Shown here: positions 10,641 through 25,320 of the stretch, one piece after another
Numbering within the stretch: position 1 is the stretch's first letter
Layout of the letters: the number at the start of each line of letters is the position of its first letter
From: Pogonophryne albipinna
Lineage: Eukaryota > Chordata > Actinopteri > Perciformes > Artedidraconidae
Assembly (NCBI GenBank): GCA_028583405.1
Contig: JAPTMU010000114.1
Coordinates: 460,960 to 524,959 of the forward strand
DNA length: 64,000 nt
Direction: 5' to 3'
Notes under the pieces: model-generated
Seen by the model: the letters and a program-made list of their open reading frames with translations, nothing else
Told to the model about the DNA's origin: nothing
The model's database searches: none
Made by a program: the position numbers and the translations under genes

Positions 10641-10870
10641 AAGCGTCTTTGGGTTCAAGAAAAGGGCAATAGAAAGAAAATGTATTATTATTATTATTAT
10701 TAGGCTGATTTAAAGGATTAAAGGTTTTGCTTCTACCTAATACTCAGTATCAGGAGTGTAATTGATGGGATTTCTAACAGGTTGGAGATCTTTGATTTCG
10801 AAGCTCTTCTCCACTTTAGCAGTGAGATAACACAAATTTAACAAGCAGCACAATTCACACTAGGATAAAT
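10641..10870. other. Non-coding, L2-tail-like piece
   Basis: AAAGCGTCTTTGGGTTC followed by (ATT)n at about 10640-10702 resembles the LINE tail at 19809-19862, again on the plus strand. The rest shows nothing recognisable. Confidence 0.45.
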
Positions 10871-10877
10871 CAACATG

Positions 10878-10960
10878 TAACTGCTGGGATTGAACCCACG
10901 ACCTTCTGACTCAAAGACAGCTCTTCCTCTTAGCCACAGACTATTATGGGATGTCCAGCT
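10878..10960 (-). mobile_element. tRNA-derived SINE head
   Basis: On the minus strand TGGCTAAGAGG fits the Pol III A box and GGTTCAATCCC fits the B box, with tRNA-like spacing. The flanks do not fold as a tRNA acceptor stem, so this is a SINE-type relic rather than a tRNA gene. Confidence 0.6.
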
Positions 10961-11277
10961 CGCTGGACTCAGATCTCTAGATACCTCATCACTCCTCCGC
11001 TGCTCCGATACAAGTCCGTGCTGCGGAGGTTTGTTGATACGTGTCTTCTTCTGTTTGCTTTAATCGAGGCTACGTAGTTATGCAGCGCCCCCGTCGTCAG
11101 TGGAAGTACTACAAAGAATCCCTTTAAGTGCAGTTATTTCACAAGTTTAGTTATGTACACAGCTCGGAAAAAATTACCGAGGTCCGGACCTCGGTGACCT
11201 CAATGGTGGATACGGCCCTGGTTCCCATTACTTTGTCCCGCCGAAACTCTTTAGTCCCAGAACTGTCCTAGTAAATC
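10961..11277. other. Non-coding, with a 20-bp palindrome
   Basis: No gene seen. ACCGAGGTCCGGACCTCGGT at 11176-11195 is a perfect palindrome. Confidence 0.6.
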
Positions 11278-11767
11278 GCATTCACACCGGAATAAGTCCC
11301 TGAGGGAGGATTACACAAATGAAGCCGCTGACGTCTCTTCTTCTTCTTCTGCTTTGGGTTTACTGGCAGGCCGCAAACAGCTTCATGGTGTATACTGCCA
11401 CCCGAAGTCCCAGTAAATCACCAGAAGCGCCGACACCTCCTCATCTCCACCGCTCCCACGTTTTATTTTGTGTTCCCATAAATTAGTCTCTCTCCGTTGG
11501 TGCGCTGGGCTAATGCTAATGCGAGCAAATAAAATGGCGGCTTCACAAAACTTTTCGGAGTTTTACAGGCCGTGGTTTGCAATTTGCCCAGCCAATCAGA
11601 GATTGGAACCTTTTCTCGCCAGGAAAGTACCACCTCTCTAGCAGGCACTAAAAAGGGGTGAAAAAGTTCAGAGAACTAAGTTCTAGTTCCAGATCTTTTT
11701 GGTGTGAAAGCAAAATCTCAAGAACTATCGGAACTATTCCTGGGAAAAGCACTCCGGTGTGAAAGCG
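11278..11767. mobile_element. Foldback/MITE-like element
   Basis: The left end CGCATTCACACCGGAATAAG and, inverted, the right end CGCTTTCACACCGGAGTGC form an imperfect inverted repeat about 490 bp apart. AGGTGTGAAAGC-type motifs recur internally. There is no coding capacity. The exact termini and target duplication could not be fixed. Confidence 0.45.
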
Positions 11768-12684
11768 CCTCTTGTTTTTCTGAATACATGTAAGAAATTG
11801 GACTTCCTGTGATGAGTTTCAACAAATGTTTTTATAATATCTCCTCTGTCAAGTCCTCTCCTCCTCATGTCAAAGTGTACAATATTTAAAATGTCATGAA
11901 AGAAAATGTTTGCATTGTAACAGACAAATACTTAAAGGTAAAATATCATTGAACAGATTATAAAGCTTGAAGGTAGCTTTTAATGTAAGAGATGTTAATG
12001 CAATATGTGTGTGTGACTTAATGGTAAATGGATGTTTTCCAACCTGAGGGTCAGTGGTTCAACTCCCAGCATGCTCTATTGTTTTGTTCTTTTACCTCAC
12101 TGAGCCAAGCCCCCAGGAAGTGCGCCGGACTCTGTGCCCAATATTCGTTGTGTCCAAACGGCGGTACTGCAACTTCCGTATCAGTCCGTGACGTCACCCG
12201 GCCCAAAAACACTTTTTCCCATTGACTAACATGGGGAAAGAGACGTCTGTAAATCGCTGGATTATTTTTTAAATAAAATAAACTACTAACAATTTTATAG
12301 CCCTTAATAAAAATAATTTGGTCCTTAAAGTTGTAAAATGCACTAAAAGCCGAATCTAGATTTATTTTCTCTCTCCATTCATTCTAGTGAGACGAGAGTG
12401 GGAGCTTGGGGGGCGGGGCTTAATGTCAGGAGGCGGGGCTTAAGGGGCACATGCTCTATGAACGCACATACGGGTACTTCTGCTCTGACAGCCAGGCATG
12501 ATGGGTAATCTGTTATGTTTCGCTCTCTCAAAAGAGAGCTGCCGGGGAGGAACTCTTGCAAATTCTTTCAAAAATAAAAGCTCTCGCAAACTCTCGTGAA
12601 AACGTTTTTAATTGTGGTCTAAAAAATGGAAAAAGGTAGAAAGATATTTAGGCTTGATTCCAGTTTTTTCTAAAGTTCCCATCA
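11768..12684. other. Non-coding, mixed repeats
   Basis: A B-box-like GGTTCAACTCC occurs at about 12057, with a poor A box upstream. CACTTTTTCCCATTGAC...ATGGGGAAAG at 12209-12240 forms a hairpin-like inverted pair. There are repeated GGCGGGGCTTAA motifs near 12411-12442. No gene is supported. Confidence 0.4.
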
Positions 12685-13019
12685 GCAAAAACATGTGGGT
12701 TTGCTATCCTGGCTCCAAGATGGTGGAATGAGCTCCCATTGACATCAGGACAGCAGATAGCTTACACACCTTCCAGACTGAAAACTCATCTCTTTCGACT
12801 CCACTTCGAGCAATAGAACTATTAACAAAGCACTTATATACTAATAAAGGACTGGCTTACCTAAAGACAGTTGAGTAGCACTTGAAATGTTTGGCTCTAT
12901 GAAACCTGATGTACTTTATGATTCTGTTTTCTTCAAGTTTGTATTTTGTTGGTCGAACGCACTTATTGTAAGTTGCTTTGGATAAAAGCGTCAGCTAAAT
13001 GCAATGTAATGTAATGTAA
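12685..13019 (+). mobile_element. L2/CR1-type LINE 3' end fragment
   Basis: The plus strand encodes the end of a LINE ORF (LKTHLFRLHFEQ then stop). Next come CTTTGGATAAAAGCGTCAGC and a TAAATGCAATGTAATGTAATG tail. It is the same family as the inverted piece at 2996-3195. Confidence 0.75.
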
Positions 13020-13314
13020 AGGACATATTCAGGTAATCAATCAGGTATACAACGATTAGACAATAATGGTGATAGATTTGGCACAAAGTAAGAAAAGTAC
13101 TTATACTTATTTCACATGTTTTTATTCTATGATATTACAGTTCAAAGGCAGGTAATGCAGTTTTCAGAATTCATCAGATAATCTCAATGATGCGTTAGAA
13201 TTGGTGAGCTGTTTCAGTGGCAATGAAAACATTTACAGAAAAAGATGCAATGATCACAATCTGATAAAACAGTGTATACAACGCCCATCCCCTAAAACAT
13301 ATACATTTATAACA
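13020..13314. other. AT-rich non-coding
   Basis: Nothing recognisable. Confidence 0.4.
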
Positions 13315-13318
13315 TTAA

Positions 13319-14024
13319 AGGTCTCCTCCATGCTATTTTTAGGCATATATTGTGGGTCTCAGATATATAAAAAAATATAAAAATCTGTCTATGATGTGTT
13401 TTGCTCAAAATACCAAACAGATCATGCATTTTAGAAATCCCTCATTTCCCTCTATTTCAGGCCTGTTACTAAAGAGCTGATTCTGGGTCCTTAGCTTGAA
13501 AAAAAAAAGAGGAGGGGGAGCTAATGCCTGCTCAGAATTACACGGCAGCTACAGTTCAGTTCTGCCGGGATTAAACTCCATATCTTGTTCCAAACCACAT
13601 CAAGGATTCTCTCTGAAACAGCATGGAGCTCAAACTCTTTCTCTCTCTCAGGTTTACCACAAGGTGACTTCCTTTTGATTTCCTGCTTCTTCACACACAC
13701 TCTCTCCAGCACAGGTTAGCTCTGAGTGTTAGCATGCTAATGTAAACAAAGACCATTTTACATCCAAAACACATCGTTCATTGTTTCTGATAGCAATTTT
13801 CTGATAGGGCCGTTGGTGTAAAGCCCGCCCACATTTCAGATATTTTACGTCATATCGGACGCAAATCTGAATCAGATCCGTTGTTCTCCCATTTTTAGAG
13901 ATGTTTACGGAGGAAAAGAGAGAGGGTTTTATTTTCTGACACTTTGTGAGTCTCCTGACAAACAGGGGACACATCTTCATGTATAAAACACATCAAAAAG
14001 TGCATTTTGCATGATAGGAGACCT
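13319..14024. mobile_element. TTAA-flanked MITE, copy 2
   Basis: TTAA at 13315-13318 and 14025-14028. The ends AGGTCTCCTCCATGC and, inverted, AGGTCTCCTATCATGC are near-identical. It shares ACCAAACAGATC(A/C)TGCATT near the left end and GAGGAAAAGAGAGAGGGTT near the right end with the 5207-6201 copy. The interior is shorter and lacks the GC-rich tandem repeat. Confidence 0.75.
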
Positions 14025-14060
14025 TTAAATTATATTTAACCTGATTTAAAATCAAATGGT

Positions 14061-14450
14061 CTAATGAGGTAATGCCTGCTCAGGCTGATTGACAGGAGAG
14101 ATGATCAGAGGGGCAGAGTTTTGACCACTTGGGTTGTTACAAGGACCAAAGAGTGGGTAGAGTTTCTCTTTGAAGCAGCAGCCAGTGAAGGAGTAGATCA
14201 GAGCTGCAGCATCAACATCATAAAAGGAGACCAGACCCTCCTCATAATCCACAAACACCCCCACCTTCTGAGGCTGAGACTTCAGAGAGAGACGGACCCC
14301 AGGACCAGCAAGAGCTTTGTACTCATTTCCATTCCTCAACCATATCGTCCAGTAACCTTTCAGAGGAGTCAGTGAGATCTTTCCCTTCCTGTTGATCGAC
14401 TCCTTGGCCACTCCTAAATCCCAGTCAGTCTTCCCTTTGACCTGAACCTC
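14061..14450 (-). pseudogene. B30.2 (PRY-SPRY) domain C-terminal fragment, TRIM/NLR-type
   Basis: The minus strand encodes YEVQVKGKTDWDLGVAKES, INRKGKISLTPLKGYWTIW, VGVFVDYEEGLVSFYDVD and KLYPLFGPCNN, the second half of a fish B30.2 domain with the canonical LDYE-type core and the YPxF ending. Such domains end fish TRIM (finTRIM) and NLR proteins. No RING, B-box or NACHT part is present. The upstream coding sequence is split by a 500-bp MITE, and beyond it (14956 onward) the frame hits a TAA within a few codons, so this is a pseudogene fragment. Confidence 0.8.
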
Positions 14451-14455
14451 GTAGT

Positions 14456-14955
14456 TGTCACAATCTTAAGGAGAACCCAAATGCAGCACTCGAGAAACCA
14501 AGGAGAATTGGTAATAAACTTTATTGGAGATTCCACTGGATCTGAGGAATACCAACCGAGCAGTTTAACGCACCGGAGGACAGCGGGCAGAAGGTGAGTC
14601 AGGGACAGGCAGAGAGTCAGGGAGTAAGCGAGGCGGTCAGCGTAGATACAGGCAGGGTCGGATAACAGGCCAGACAGGATAGTCGAGGGACAGGCAGGAT
14701 CAGGGAACAGGCAGAGCAGGCAGATCGAGGACAGGCAGGGTCGGAACCGGGTAGGCAATCTGGTATCAAACGCGGGAAAGACAAGCATGAGGCAAAGTAC
14801 AATCTGGCAAAGAGTGTGTGTAATGTGCGGGTTTAAATACTGGCGGAATCTAATGGGTGCAGAAGAGAAAGAGAGTGAGCTAACGAGTGGGTGTGGAAAA
14901 CAGGTGAGACAGGTGAATGGAAAACTACTGTTGAATGATGGAGCAGACTATGACA
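14456..14955. mobile_element. 500-bp MITE inserted in B30.2 sequence
   Basis: The target duplication GTAGT flanks it (14451-14455 and 14956-14960). The ends TGTCACAATC and, inverted, TGTCATAGTC form a short terminal inverted repeat. The interior has imperfect repeats of GACAGGCAG(G/A)-type motifs between about 14600 and 14745. No transposase. Confidence 0.75.
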
Positions 14956-14960
14956 GTAGT

Positions 14961-15385
14961 AGGAGCTTTATTGAGTAGGTGTAACTGTATTAAGGGTTAA
15001 ACTCATAACTTTATAACTTAGGGTTTAATGTAATTGTAAAACCATTGGGCCACTGAAAAGATACAATAGCAACTCAGGAGGGAGCCAGTCTAGATTTCCT
15101 TTTGAGGGCCACCAGTTGCAGAGAGTTAACTAATTAAAGGGGCGTGGCCCCACATCTGTGAGAACTCAGCAATCAGGTGTCCATTTTAGGTAGCACTTTC
15201 CTGGAGCGTCAGACAGACGAAAACTGACAAAGACAATAGAGTCCTGCTGGAGTAAGACTGACAAAGACAATAGAGTCCTGCTGGAGTCACGAGGGTGGCA
15301 AAGAGGAGGCAAATCCTACTTTGATTGAGCTAAATATTGCTGGTGTTTTATTTCATTTGGTTGTTTAGCCCCTCAGGCTATAATC
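14961..15385. other. Non-coding, with a 32-bp direct duplication
   Basis: GACTGACAAAGACAATAGAG TCCTGCTGGAGT-type sequence occurs twice in tandem (about 15221-15288). The stretch before 15386 probably includes the 5' leader of the following LINE. No gene seen. Confidence 0.5.
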
Positions 15386-17118
15386 ATGTGTATTTTCTCC
15401 ATTCCTGTTCATGTGTCCTCTCGCAATTATCACTGGCCCCGTGTATCTCGTAATCGATATAACCGGCCTGCTCTCGTCTATCCCACATGCTCCACTGACA
15501 TCCAACATCTAGTTTCAGGGGGCCTGTGGAACTGCCAGTCAGCTATTCCTAAGGCTAACTCCATCTCTGGCTACGCTTCCCTGCAGTCTCTGGATGTCCT
15601 TGCTCTCACTGAGACGTGGATTACTCCATTCAACACATCCACCCCAGCAGCTCTCTCCACAGCATATTCCTTCTCCCATACACCCAGACCCACTGGCAGA
15701 GGAGGTGGCACTGGTCTCCTGCTCTCTCCCAAATGGAGCTGTTCCCTCTTCAAGCTACCCAACTTCACTCCTTCCACCTTTGAATTCCATGCCGTCACAG
15801 TAACCCATCCTATACAATGAACCATTGTTGTTCTCTACCGTCCACCAGGCGCCTTGGGAGACTTCTTGGAGGAATTAGATAATCTCCTCTCACACATCCC
15901 TGAAACTGGCCCTCCCGCTGTACTTCTCGGAGACTTCAACCTCCAGACAGGGAAGATATCTGAACTAACATCTCTGTTAACCGCCTTTACTTTCTCACTG
16001 TCTCCATTCCCACCAACTCATAAAGCTGGCAATGTCCTTGATCTCATATTCTCAAGGAACTGCACTACTTCTAACCTCTCTGTAAACCCGCTCCACACAT
16101 CCGATCACGTCTTCATTTCATTCTCTCTACCCCTTTCCAAACATAACAAACTAATCTCTTCTCATCCTGCACCTGTCCGCCGTAACCTTCGTTCCCTCTC
16201 CCCCTCTACCTTTGCCTCATCGGTACTCTCAGCCCTCCCTTCCTCTGACTCGTTCCAACTCCTACTTCCAAACTCTGCTGCAGAAACTCTCCTCTCTACT
16301 CTCTGGACTCTCTCTGTCCTCTCACATCTCGGCAGGCTCGTCAGTCCCCTCCTGCTCCTTGGCTAAATGACGCACTGCGTGCTAATAGAACCGTCCTTCG
16401 GACAGCAGAGCGGAAACGGTGGAAATCCAAACACCGTGACGACCTCCTAACCTATCAGGCTCCCCTCTCCTCTTTCTCGGTTTCCATCTCTCAGGCAAAA
16501 AGCACTTTCTTTCAAGATAAGATCCAATCTTCCTATTCCAATCCCCAAAAACTATTTTCCATCTTCTCCTCCCTCCTGCACCCCCTCAAAGTCCCTTCCC
16601 CCTCCTCCCTGCTGGACCCCCCCAAAGCCCCTTCCCCCTCCTCCCTTCTGTCAAGCGACTTTGTTAACCACTTTGAAAAAAAGGTTGATGATATTCGCTC
16701 TTCTTTTTCTGACTCACCTTTACTCACCGCTGGGTCACCAGACCCTCCTTCCACCCACACACTGACCTCCTTTTCCCCTCTCTCTCCAAGTGAGGTTCTT
16801 ACCCTCATTACCTCTGCCCGCCCTACCACCTGTCCTCTGGACCCTATCCCTTCAAACCTCCTTCAGACTATCGCTCCTGATATTCTACCGTTTCTCACCA
16901 ATTTCATCAACACTTCTCTAACTTCTGGTCACTTTCCAAACAGTCTCAAGGAGGCAAGAGTAAACCCTCTCCTAAAGAAACCCACTCTCAACCCGTCTGA
17001 TGTTATAAACTACAGGCCTGTCTCTCTCCTCCCGGTAACTGCTAGAATCCACTTCAAGACAATGGTACTTGCGTACCATGCTGGGAATGGATCTGGCCCT
17101 TTCTACATCCAGGACATG
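15386..17118 (+). mobile_element. L2-like LINE: endonuclease plus start of RT, internally deleted
   Basis: The plus strand encodes an apurinic-type endonuclease: SLDVLALTETWI at about 15585, then after an in-frame stop YRPPGALGDFLEELDNLL, VLLGDFNLQ and LHTSDHVF, the catalytic signatures of LINE endonucleases. Downstream come VNPLLKKPTLNPSDVINYRP and SLLPVT, the start of the RT domain. The frame then jumps directly into RIHFKTMVLAY ... GSGPFYIQDMV, a segment normally found near the C terminus. The RT core is therefore deleted. Several stops and frame breaks make it a dead copy. Confidence 0.8.
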
Positions 17119-19862
<2,744 letters not shown>

Positions 19863-20203
19863 TGGAGTTGGCCTTTTGGTGTGAGGGTTAGAGATAAGCC
19901 TGGGATGTTAATCTATATGTTGATTAAGACACTCTCTGTGAGGTGAGAAGCGAGGGGATGGAGTTAGTTTTTAAAAAAGAAATACGCTCTAACTAAATAA
20001 AACAGCCATTAATTTACACTCACTAAGACACCTAAAAACGTTATTGTCCTCTCTAGATTTGATTCAGGGTTTTGCTTTAAATGATTAGTGCTTGCTAAGG
20101 ATGTTTCTTTTCAAGTTTTTGTGAAACTGTTAACTACAAGGAAGTATCTGTTTTGCAAAGAAGGTATTCATATTAATTTAAAAAGGATCTTATTTAGGTT
20201 TTT
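19863..20203. other. Non-coding, possibly Polinton intergenic
   Basis: AT-rich leader before the integrase frame. It has weak similarity to 17331-17445. No gene seen. Confidence 0.4.
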
Positions 20204-21006
20204 GTGTACTACACTCCTTCTAATCCAGGGAGTTTAGGAGGTGTGGATAAACTCCATAGAGCTGTACAGAATGAAATGGGTAAACAAGTAAATGTAGAGA
20301 AAGTCAGAGAATATTTATCTGAGCAGGATGCATATACTTTGCATAAGCCGGCTAGGGTGCATTTTGTAAGAAACAGAGTTTTCGTACTCAGACCGCTACA
20401 ACAATTTCAAGCAGATCTTTGCGATATGCAGTCGCTGTCCAAATATAATGATGATTTTAATTATTTGTTAACAGTCGTAGATGTATTTTCGAAAAAAGCC
20501 TATGCTCAGGCATTAAAGAAGAAGACGGGCATAGAGGTTACCAAGGCCTTTGATACAATTTTAACACACAGTCAGATTCCCAAAAAGATACAAACAGACG
20601 CAGGGAAAGAATTCTTTAACAAAGTTTTTCAAACCTTATTGAAGAAACGAGGTATTGCACATTATGCAACAGCCAGTGATATGAAGGCATGTGTGGTAGA
20701 GAGATTTAACCGTACGCTGAAAACTAAAATGTGGCGGTATTTTACAGCTAAAAACACTCATAGATATATAGACGTCTTACCTGAACTAATTGAAAGTTAC
20801 AATAATAGTTATCATCGAAGTATTAAAATGACACCAATGCAGGTGACCTAGGAAAATGCGGCTCAAGTGTTTCGGAACCTGTATACCCCCTCTGGCCTTC
20901 CTAAAAAAGCTGCTGCCAAAATGAACTTTAAGGAGGGGGAGCTTGTAAGGATATCCAAATTGAGAGGGGTATTTGATAAAAAATATGAGCAGAGTTATAC
21001 ATGGTA
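20204..21006 (+). pseudogene. Maverick/Polinton-type integrase (broken)
   Basis: A retroviral-type integrase core (rve fold) lies in a 215-codon open frame. An aspartate sits in QADLCDM (residue 71), a second in QTDAGKEF (residue 132) and a glutamate in VVERFNRTLK (residue 166), giving the D-D-E triad. The upstream GGVDKLHRAVQ motif is characteristic of Polinton integrases rather than LTR retrotransposons (family knowledge). An in-frame TAG at about 20849 interrupts the C-terminal part, which continues readable to about 21006 (KEGELVRISKLRG). No intact capsid, protease or ATPase gene is found nearby. I treat it as an inactive endogenous copy. Confidence 0.8.
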
Positions 21007-23040
21007 GTGGTCAGCTTTTAAACACAAAAGTGTATCTTTCGGTAACTTTCTGAGAGAATTTAAGCATAAATCTGTCAAATGTTCAAAACAGCCTTCACTG
21101 AAATAGCCTCAAAATCACAAACTGCCATTAAGAGTCAGATTCTTAACGAAATCTGACACAGAGTACTTCATTATCTACTTTTTCAGCTTTTAAAAAAGAA
21201 AAGTGTATCTTTCGGTAACTTTTTGAGAGAATTAAGCATAATTTTGTCAAATGGTCAAAACAGCCACTGTTTTCAAGCCTCAAAATCACAAACTGCCATT
21301 AAGAGGCAGAATCCTAACGAAATCTACTGACACAGAGTACTTCATTATCTACTTTTCAGCTTTTATACACAAAAGTGTATATTTCAGTAACTTTCTCAGA
21401 GAATTTAAACATAAATCTGTCAAATGTTCAAAACAGCCTTCACTGACATAGCCTCAAAATCACAAACTGTCATTAAGAGTCAGATTCTTAACGAAATCTA
21501 CTCAGAGTACTTCATGGTAGTGGTCAGCTTTTTATACACAAAGTGTATCTTTCAGTAACTTTCTGAGAAAATTAAGCATAAATCAGTCAAATGTTCAAAA
21601 CAGCCTTCACTGAAATAGCCTCAAAATCACAAACTGCAACTTTTTAAACAGAGTCAGACATCGATGGACATTATACTGGTGAAAAAGACTCTCACCTTTG
21701 CAGAGGACTCAGCCTCCAACTCAACATAACAAGTCACACCCTCCTCACCAGATCATTTAAAACTAAAGACCCCTCAAAGAAAAGCATTGTGTTTTCTGCC
21801 TATGTAAAAGGTCTTATGAAAATGTGTTATCTCTGTATCAAGATGATGTGTTTAAAAATGAATCTTGTGAAAAATACCAACTGTGTGAGAGACGTCATAA
21901 AGACACTCATTTTAACCACAGTGTTTGGTCTCTACAAATGTTTAAAGATTGTTACAAAATGTAAAAAATAAAAAAAAGGTATGGAGACAAAATTAATTCA
22001 GGTGACTCTGTCTTTATTAGGAAAACAAAAATATAATACAAATGGTTTAAGGGGTAAAAAATGTAACCATCTTGGACTTAATATTCTAACAAAATACTTT
22101 ATCTGAATACATTTTCTTTTAAACGCACTTTTTGAAATTATTTATATATTATTTCAGTGGAACAATCCAGTTTTTGTTAACATCAACGCTTTTTTCTCTT
22201 TTCTTGTGTTACTAAGATACTTTTAGACACACTTTGGCGTATGCAACACTTAACAACTGGTAGATTATGAAGTACTTTTGTAAGGCATTTGGTTTTCTTT
22301 TAATGGCAGGGTTTTTTATTGCTGTAAAAACACTTATTCAGTTAAACAAGGTTTTTTCTTTTCTGATAACCTTACATATTTTAGTTATTTTCTGCTACCA
22401 AGATACTTTAAGATACACCTTGATGTACGCAACACTTAACAAAAGGGTATAATATGAAGTACTTGGTAGGAATGATGTTTTCTTTAAGGGGTGCAAAACT
22501 TTAGAACTGGGTAAAATATTCATTAATTTGTAATGAATAGAGTTTCTTTCTTTTGATTTTCAACATACTATTTGCTCACAATGACTTTTCCATATTTCTG
22601 ACAAACTATACTTTTGACTTGTTCTGCAAAATCTTGACAAACTATTACTTATTCTTAAATTTGACCTATTGCTGCTTGGTTGGAAATGATAGATGAAAAA
22701 ACTACAACGCCTACTTTTCAGCTTTTATACACAAAAGTGTATCTTTCAGTAACTTTCTCAGAGAATTTAAACATAAATCTGTCAAATGTTCAAAATAGCC
22801 TTCACTGACATAGCCTCAAAATCACAAACTGTCATTAAGAGTCAGATTCTTAACGAAATCTACTCAAACAGAGTACTTCATGGTAGTGGTCAGCTTTTTA
22901 TACACAAAGTGTATCTTTCAGTAACTTTCTGACAAAATTAAGCATAAATCTGTCAAATGTTCAAAACAGCCTTCACTGAAATAGCCTCAAAATCACAAAC
23001 TGCCATTAAGAGTCAGAATCCTAACGAAATCTACTCAAAC

Positions 23041-23662
23041 AGAGGACTTCGCTGGCCCGCCTGCAGCTTGTACAAAACGCTGCGGCGCGGCTGCTTACAG
23101 GAACCCGCAAGTTTGACCACATCACACCAGTTCTGGCTTCGCTCCACTGGCTTCCTGTCCATTTTAGAGTCCATTTTAAGATTTTATTGTTTGTTTTTAA
23201 ATCTCTTAATGGGCTGGCCCCAGAGTACATCTCCGACCTCTTACAGGTGTACACCCCCTCAAGGGCTTTGAGGTCGGCTGATCAGCTGCTGCTTGTAGTC
23301 CCAAAGACAAAGAAAAAGACCAGGGGAGACTGAGCGTTCTCATCGGTAGCCCCCAGGCTCTGGAACGATCTGCCCCCTCATGTTAAATTGTCGCCCACTC
23401 TTGAAGCTTTTAAGTCCCGCCTAAAAACCCACCTCTTTTCCCTCGCTTACCAGTCAGTCTGACCTATGTCATACCTATTTGTATGCTTTTACTGTCTGTC
23501 CATAGCCTTTATGTGCCTTGTATTTATTCTTATGTGTGCTTTTTTATCTTTTCGTGTAATATTATATTTTATTATAATGTTATGTTCATTGTGAAGCACT
23601 TTGGCAAACCCTCTGTTTTTAAACTGTGCTATATAAATAAAGTGGATTGGATTGGATTCATG
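23041..23662 (+). mobile_element. L2-like LINE, 3' end, inserted in the repeat zone
   Basis: The plus strand encodes LARLQLVQNAAARLLT-like and LHWLPVHFRVHFKILLF then PRLWNDLPPHVK and SRLKTHLFSLAYQSV, the C-terminal end of an L2-type ORF with a frame break and a stop. It ends in GCACTTTGGC...TGCTATATAAATAAAG and (TGGAT)n. It interrupts a repeat copy between ACTTC and CATGGTAG. Confidence 0.85.
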
Positions 23663-23785
23663 GTAGTGGGCAGCTTTTATACACACAAGTGTATCTCTCA
23701 GTAACTTTCTCAGAGAATTTAAGCATAAATCTGTCAAATGTTCAAAACAGCCTTGTTTCACTGAAATAGCGTCAAAATCACAAAC

Positions 23786-23859
23786 TGTACAGTGAACTGG
23801 AGAAATTACAGCACAGAGTTTTCTACTACGACACAGATAGTATAATCTATGAGACAAGC
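23786..23859 (+). pseudogene. Polinton protein-primed DNA polymerase B fragment, copy 1
   Basis: In one frame it reads LYSELEKLQHRVFYYDTDS followed by IIYETS. YxDTDS is motif C of family B DNA polymerases, and the preceding K-L-Y-x-x-L-E-K-L context is that of Polinton polymerases (family knowledge). It is only about 25 codons, embedded in the repeat zone. Confidence 0.6.
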
Positions 23860-24178
23860 GAAATCTACTCAGAGTACTTCATGGTAGTGGTCAGCTTTTT
23901 ATACACAAAGTGTATCTTTCAGTAACTTTCTGAGAAAATTAAGCATAAATCAGTCAAATGTTCAAAACACCCTTCACTGAAATAGCCTCAAAATCACAAA
24001 CTGCCATTAAGAGTCAGGATCCTAACGAAATCTACTCAAACAGAGTACTTCATGGTAGTGGTCAGCTTTTATACACAAAAGTGTATCTCTCAGTAACTTT
24101 CTCAGAGAATTTAAGCATAAATCTGTCAAATGTTCAAAACAGCCTTGTTTCACTGAAATAGCGTCAAAATCACAAACT

Positions 24179-24270
24179 GTACAGTGAACTGGAGAAATTA
24201 CAGCACAGAGTTTTTTCTACTACGACACAGATAGTATAATCTATGTGACAAGACAGGGACAGTCTCCAGT
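24179..24270 (+). pseudogene. Polinton DNA polymerase B fragment, copy 2
   Basis: Same segment as the copy at 23786, extended to VTRQGQSP, with two extra T before YYDTDS that shift the frame. Confidence 0.55.
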
Positions 24271-25214
24271 ACTTTCATGGTAGTGGACAGCTTTTAAAAA
24301 GAAAAGTGTATCTTTCGGTAACCTTTTGAGAGAATTAAGCATAAATCTGTCAAATGTTCAAAACGGTCTTCACTAAAATAGCCTCAAAATGACAAATTGC
24401 CATTAAGAGTCAGATGCTTGACGAAATCTCATGGTAGTGGTCAGCTTTTAAAACATAAAAGTGTATCTTTCGGTAACTTTTTGAGAGAATTAAGCATAAA
24501 TCTGTCAAATGTTCAAAACTGCCTTGTTTCACTGAAATGGATAAATGTATCCGAAAATAGTGTCTCTTAAGGCGGATATAGTCCCCTGATAACCCCTGTT
24601 ACATTCCTCCAGAGTCAGAAATAGTGTAAGTTAACTTTTGGAAGAACCAGAGAAAAGGGTGAAAATGGATTAAAAAAATCGAAAATAGTGTCTCTTAAGG
24701 CGGGTAGAGTCCCCTGACAACTCCCCTTAGATTCCTCCAGAGTCAGAAAAAGTCTCTACGTTATCTTTTTGGGAGAACCAGAGGAAAGGGGTGAAAATGG
24801 AGAAATTGTATCCGAAAATAGTGTCTCTTAAGGCGGGTAGAGTATGGGAATTGAACGATAAACCGATCACTGTAAATGAAACGCGGAGAGAAGCAGCAGT
24901 GCAAAGCGTTAAGTCTATTACCTTGTATGCACTACGACACTAACTTGGTAAAATGTAATGTGTTTTTTTTTTAATGAAAATGTGTTGAATGTTGTGTTTT
25001 CAATTAAACAACCATTACAAAATGAAAATGTGTTTTATTTTATTTTTTGCTTTCATATATAGTAATAGTATTGTAAACGAAACATTTACAATGTATCATG
25101 TGCTCTCATTGTATGCTCTGTTTTTTGTTTTTTTCAGTAACTTTCTCAGAGAATTTAAGCATAAATCAGTCAAATGTTCAAAACAGCTTTGTTTCACTGA
25201 AATGGCGTCAAAAT

Positions 25215-25320
25215 CACAAACTGGCTGAAACTATACAGTGAATTGGAGAAATTGCAGCACAGAGTTTTCTGCTACGACACAGATAGTATAATCTATGTGA
25301 CAAGACAGGGGCAGTCTCCA
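25215..25320 (+). pseudogene. Polinton DNA polymerase B fragment, copy 3
   Basis: It reads ITNWLKLYSELEKLQHRVF, then CYDTDSIIYVTRQGQ. It keeps a longer upstream open segment than the other two copies, and motif C has Cys in place of the first Tyr. Confidence 0.6.

Noticed and set aside
12016..12080. Possible tRNA gene with B-box GGTTCAACTCC
   Set aside because: No acceptor or anticodon stem can be folded and the A box is poor. At best a SINE relic.
21789..22452. Short hydrophobic open frames in AT-rich DNA
   Set aside because: 60-61 codons, low complexity, no homology recognised. Length is as expected by chance in AT-rich repeats.
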